64,000 bases of DNA from Arthrobacter sp. UNC362MFTsu5.1 (GTDB lineage: Bacteria > Actinomycetota > Actinomycetes > Actinomycetales > Micrococcaceae), in NCBI RefSeq assembly GCF_000685965.1, contig NZ_JMLE01000015.1:62001-126000 (forward strand), given 5' to 3'. This document shows, one piece after another, positions 60,821-64,000 of the stretch (the first letter of the stretch is position 1; each line of letters opens with the position of its first letter). The position numbers and the translations under genes are program-made. The notes below the pieces were generated by a model that made no database searches, was not told the origin of the DNA, and saw only the letters and a program-made list of their open reading frames with translations.

Positions 60821-62566
60821 ATGACTGATACAGCTCTAGCCGGAGCGTCCGCGGACTCCGCTGCCGCAAAGCGACCCGCACGCGCCAACCGACCGGCAGC
60901 GAAGCCGCACGGCCAGTGGAAGGTGGACGGCACCACGCCGCTCAACGCCAACGAAACCTGGAAGCAGGAGGACGACGGCCTCAACGTCCGCGAGCGTATC
61001 GAGTCCATCTACTCCAAGGACGGCTTCGACTCCATTCCGGGCCAGGACCTGCACGGCCGCTTCCGCTGGTGGGGCCTGTACACGCAGCGCAAGCCTGGGA
61101 TCGACGGCGGCAAGACTGCCACGCTGGAGCCGCACGAGCTCGAAGACAAGTACTTCATGCTCCGCGTCCGGATCGACGGCGGTGCGCTCACCACCGAGCA
61201 GCTGCGCGTCATCGGCCAGATCTCCGTCGACTTCGCCCGGGACTCCGCGGACCTCACCGACCGCCAGAACATTCAGCTGCACTGGATCCGCGTGGAGGAC
61301 ATCCCCGAGATCTGGCGCCGCCTCGAAAGCAACGGCCTGTCCACCACCGAAGCCTGCGGCGACGTTCCCCGCGTCATCCTGGGCTCGCCCGTGGCCGGCA
61401 TCGCCAAGGACGAGATCATCGACCCCACCCCGCTGATCCACGAGCTGGGAGAGCGGTTCATCGGCAACCCGCTGCTGTCCAACCTGCCGCGCAAGTACAA
61501 GACCGCCATCACCGGCCACCCCAGCCAGGACGTGGTGCACGAGATCAACGACTTCGCCCTCGTCGGCGTCAAGCACCCCGAACTCGGCATCGGCTACGAC
61601 CTCTGGGCCGGCGGCGCGCTGTCCACCAACCCCATGCTGGGCAAGCGCCTCGGCGCCTTCGTCACGCCCGAACAGGCGGCCGACGTGTGGCTCGGCGTCA
61701 CCAGCATCTTTCGCGACTACGGTTACCGCCGCATGCGCACCAAGGCACGCCTGAAGTTCCTGATGGCCGACTGGGGTCCGGAGAAGTTCCGCCAGATCCT
61801 CGAGGACGAATACCTCGGCTACAAGCTGGCTGACGGTCCCGCGGCCCCCAAGCCCTCGACCCCGGGCGACCACGTGGGCGTGCACGAACAGAAGGACGGC
61901 AAGTTCTTCATCGGCGCCACCCCCATTGCCGGCCGGCTCTCCGGCGCCCAGCTGGTGAAGCTCGCGGACACCCTCGAGGCCCGCGGCTCCTACCGCCTGC
62001 GCACCACCCCGCACCAGAAGCTCGTAGTGCTGGATGTGCCCAAGGACGAGGTTGAACCGCTCGTGGCCGAGCTCGACGCCCTGGGCCTCTCCGCCCGGCC
62101 GTCCGTGTTCCGCCGCGGCACCATCGCCTGCACCGGCATCGAATACTGCAAGCTGGCCATCGTGGAAACCAAGGTCACTGCGGCAACCGCCGTGGCCGAG
62201 CTGGAACGCCGTCTGGCCGACCTCGCCGAGAGCGGCCAGCTGCCCCACGCCCTGTCCCTGCACATCAACGGCTGCCCCAACTCCTGCGCCCGCATCCAGA
62301 CCGCGGACATCGGACTCAAAGGCATGATGCTGCCAACGCCCGACGGCGATCCCAGCCCCGGCTTCCAGGTCCACCTGGGCGGCGGGCTGGCTTCCTCCAC
62401 CCGCGAAGAGGCCGGCCTCGGCCGCACCGTCCGCGGACTGAAGGTCTACGTCGAGGACCTGCCCGACTACGTCGAGCGCGTCGTCCGGAAGTTCGTGGCC
62501 GAGCACGCCGAAGGCCAGACCTTCGCCGAGTGGGCCCACGCAGCAGATGAGGAGGCACTTCAGTGA
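60821..62566 (+). CDS. Ferredoxin-type sulfite (or nitrite) reductase
   Basis: 581 residues. A sirohaem and [4Fe-4S] enzyme reducing sulfite to sulfide. The cluster-binding cysteines are in ACTGIEYCKLA and NGCPNSCAR (about residues 435 and 485), with LTDRQNIQLHW, VEDIPEIWRRL and EACGDVPRVI around the sirohaem site. A basic Ala-rich N-terminal tail precedes the ferredoxin-like domain. The operon (with cysH and cysD) favours sulfite over nitrite. It overlaps cysH by 4 bp (GTGA) at the 3' end. Confidence 0.9.
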   Translation: MTDTALAGASADSAAAKRPARANRPAAKPHGQWKVDGTTPLNANETWKQEDDGLNVRERIESIYSKDGFDSIPGQDLHGRFRWWGLYTQRKPGIDGGKTATLEPHELEDKYFMLRVRIDGGALTTEQLRVIGQISVDFARDSADLTDRQNIQLHWIRVEDIPEIWRRLESNGLSTTEACGDVPRVILGSPVAGIAKDEIIDPTPLIHELGERFIGNPLLSNLPRKYKTAITGHPSQDVVHEINDFALVGVKHPELGIGYDLWAGGALSTNPMLGKRLGAFVTPEQAADVWLGVTSIFRDYGYRRMRTKARLKFLMADWGPEKFRQILEDEYLGYKLADGPAAPKPSTPGDHVGVHEQKDGKFFIGATPIAGRLSGAQLVKLADTLEARGSYRLRTTPHQKLVVLDVPKDEVEPLVAELDALGLSARPSVFRRGTIACTGIEYCKLAIVETKVTAATAVAELERRLADLAESGQLPHALSLHINGCPNSCARIQTADIGLKGMMLPTPDGDPSPGFQVHLGGGLASSTREEAGLGRTVRGLKVYVEDLPDYVERVVRKFVAEHAEGQTFAEWAHAADEEALQ

Positions 62567-63294
62567 GCAAGCACGCCCTGGGGGTAGATCCCGTACTCCG
62601 CTCGCACGACGAGCTCAAGGCCCTGGCCGAGGCCGGCGCTGCCGAGCTAGGCTGGGACGCCCCGGCCCGCGACGTCATCGCCTGGGTTGCCCGGAACTTC
62701 GACCTGCCCGCTGTTGCCGTGGCCTGCTCCATGGCCGACGCCGTCCTGCCGGCCCTCGTTGCCGACCAGCTTCCCGGCGTCGACGTCCTGTTCCTGGAGA
62801 CCGGCTACCACTTCCCGGAAACCTACGCCACGCGCGACGAGGTGGCCGCAAACCTCCGCGTCAACGTGGTGGACGTGCTCCCGGAAAACACCGTGGAGCA
62901 GCAGGACCGGCTCCTGGGCAAGGACCTCTTTGCACGGGACGCCGCCCAGTGCTGCGCCCTCCGCAAGGTGGCCCCGCTGCGCCGCACCCTCGCCGGTTAC
63001 GAACTGTGGTTCACCGGTGTGCGCCGCGACGAAGCCCCCACCCGCACCAACACCCCGCTGATCACCTGGGACGAAACCAACGGCCTGGTCAAGGTCAACC
63101 CGGTGGCAGCGTGGAGCTTCGACCAGCTGGTGCAGTACTCCGACGACAACCTCCTTCCCGTCAACCCGCTGCTTTCACAGGGCTACCCGTCCATTGGCTG
63201 CCAGCCCTGCACCCGCAAGGTAGCGCCCGGCGATGACCCCCGCGCCGGCCGCTGGGCAGGAACCGACAAGACAGAATGCGGACTACACGTATGA
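62563..63294 (+). CDS. cysH: Adenylyl-sulfate reductase, [4Fe-4S] type
   Basis: 243 residues from GTG 62563. It reduces APS (or PAPS) to sulfite. A PP-loop-type fold (VACSMADAVLP) is followed by LETGYHFPETYATRD and the cysteine pairs QCCALRKVAPL and GCQPCTRKVAPGDDPRAGRW, the CC...CxxC arrangement that binds a 4Fe-4S cluster and usually indicates APS specificity; TECGLHV at the end supplies the catalytic Cys. It overlaps both neighbours by 4 bp, so translation is coupled. Confidence 0.9.
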   Translation: MSKHALGVDPVLRSHDELKALAEAGAAELGWDAPARDVIAWVARNFDLPAVAVACSMADAVLPALVADQLPGVDVLFLETGYHFPETYATRDEVAANLRVNVVDVLPENTVEQQDRLLGKDLFARDAAQCCALRKVAPLRRTLAGYELWFTGVRRDEAPTRTNTPLITWDETNGLVKVNPVAAWSFDQLVQYSDDNLLPVNPLLSQGYPSIGCQPCTRKVAPGDDPRAGRWAGTDKTECGLHV

Positions 63295-64000
63295 GCACTT
63301 ACCTAACTGAGGAGCCCACCCAGGTGACTGACGCTGCCGTTTCCACGCGCCTCTCCAGCCTGGACACCCTCGAGTCAGAGGCCATCCACATCATCCGCGA
63401 AGTGGTTGCCGAGTTCGAGAAGCCTGCGCTGCTGTTCTCCGGCGGCAAGGACTCCGTGGTCATGCTGCACCTCGCCACCAAGGCGTTCTGGCCGGGCAAG
63501 GTTCCCTTCCCCGTGCTGCACGTGGACACCGGCCACAACTTCCCGGAGGTCATCGACTTCCGCGACCGCACCGTGGAGCGCCTGGGCCTGAAGCTGGTTG
63601 TCGGCTCCGTGCAGGAGTTCATCGATTCCGGCGAACTGGCCGAGCGCGCCGACGGCACCCGCAACCCGCTGCAGACCGTCCCGCTGCTGGACGCGATCCA
63701 GCGCAACAAGTTCGACGCCGTCTTCGGCGGCGGCCGCCGCGACGAGGACAAGGCCCGCGCCAAGGAGCGCATCCTGAGCCTCCGCGACGAATTCGGCCAG
63801 TGGGATCCGCGCAACCAGCGCCCGGAGCTGTGGAACCTGTACAACGGCCGCCACACCGTGGGCCAGCACGTGCGCGCATTCCCCATCAGCAACTGGACCG
63901 AGCTGGACGTGTGGCGCTACATCGAGCGCGAAAACATCGAGCTGCCCGGCCTGTACTACGCCCACGACCGCGAAGTCTTTGCCCGCGACGGCATGTGGCG
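63291..64000 (+). CDS. cysD: Sulfate adenylyltransferase small subunit, 5' part
   Basis: The start ATG 63291 overlaps the cysH stop (ATGA); the frame stays open to the window end, giving about 236 residues. The PP-loop ATP-binding motif LLFSGGKDSVVMLHLA (about 49-64) and the sequences VPFPVLHVDTGHNFPEVIDFRD, FDAVFGGGRRDEDKARAKER and FPISNWTELDVWRYI are diagnostic for CysD. It activates sulfate to APS, with the GTPase CysN expected just downstream. Confidence 0.9.
   Translation, partial: MSTYLTEEPTQVTDAAVSTRLSSLDTLESEAIHIIREVVAEFEKPALLFSGGKDSVVMLHLATKAFWPGKVPFPVLHVDTGHNFPEVIDFRDRTVERLGLKLVVGSVQEFIDSGELAERADGTRNPLQTVPLLDAIQRNKFDAVFGGGRRDEDKARAKERILSLRDEFGQWDPRNQRPELWNLYNGRHTVGQHVRAFPISNWTELDVWRYIERENIELPGLYYAHDREVFARDGMW

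Overview
The window is a 64 kb piece of a high-GC actinobacterial chromosome, most like Arthrobacter/Pseudarthrobacter (Micrococcaceae). The basis is the very high GC third-position usage, frequent GTG starts, leaderless-looking promoters, a menaquinone (not ubiquinone) pathway with a menaquinone-reductase-like geranylgeranyl reductase, and an APS-reductase-type sulfur assimilation operon. I found no rRNA, tRNA, CRISPR array, phage or classical insertion sequence. Assignments were made by reading motifs; no database search was run.

Layout. 1-5 kb: the end of a DUF2079 membrane protein, a secreted CAP-domain protein with SLH-like repeats, and a sensor kinase behind a winged-helix/BTAD regulator that carries a C-terminal receiver domain. 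5-13 kb: a 1784-residue secreted animal-type haem peroxidase with RTX and fibronectin III repeats, next to a Tat-exported multicopper oxidase and its lipoprotein partner. 13-25 kb: mixed genes (MFS, DHFR-like, flavin monooxygenase/TetR pair, AhpD-like protein, a second BTAD-receiver protein whose receiver lacks the phospho-acceptor Asp, aminotransferase, GH25-like protein, PAP2 phosphatase). 25-31 kb: menC, PhoX-type phosphatase, argS. 31-40 kb: a glycan locus (Tat-exported glycoamylase/GH144-like enzyme, GH3, sugar ABC transporter, LacI). 40-46 kb: a fructan locus (ABC transporter, GH32, LacI). 46-57 kb: menD, isochorismate synthase, menG, geranylgeranyl reductase and polyprenyl diphosphate synthase, interrupted by a polar amino acid ABC transporter. 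57-64 kb: HEAT-like protein, SUKH protein, TRIC-type channel, and the sulfate assimilation operon sir-cysH-cysD (cut by the window end), preceded by a CbiX-type chelatase.

How genes work together. Each sugar locus pairs import with intracellular hydrolysis, and each has a distinct LacI operator that can be read in both the transporter promoter and the lacI promoter. The menaquinone genes cover chorismate to methylated, partly saturated menaquinone and the side-chain prenyl synthase. The sulfur genes form a tightly overlapping operon behind a leaderless promoter.

Most unusual. (1) Two divergent DUF559/PD-(D/E)XK endonuclease-like genes (48242-49234 and 57798-58640) are each bracketed by two copies of a private palindromic repeat, 58 bp for one and 86 bp for the other. 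Both carry the same 11-bp DnaA-box-like motif exactly 60 bp before the start codon and 17-18 bp after the left palindrome. (2) Four intergenic arrays of a 12-bp core are phased at exactly 32 bp and arranged as head-to-head inverted halves. (3) A 16-bp dyad (ACGAGTA-N4-STACT) recurs near both BTAD-receiver genes and at two other promoters.
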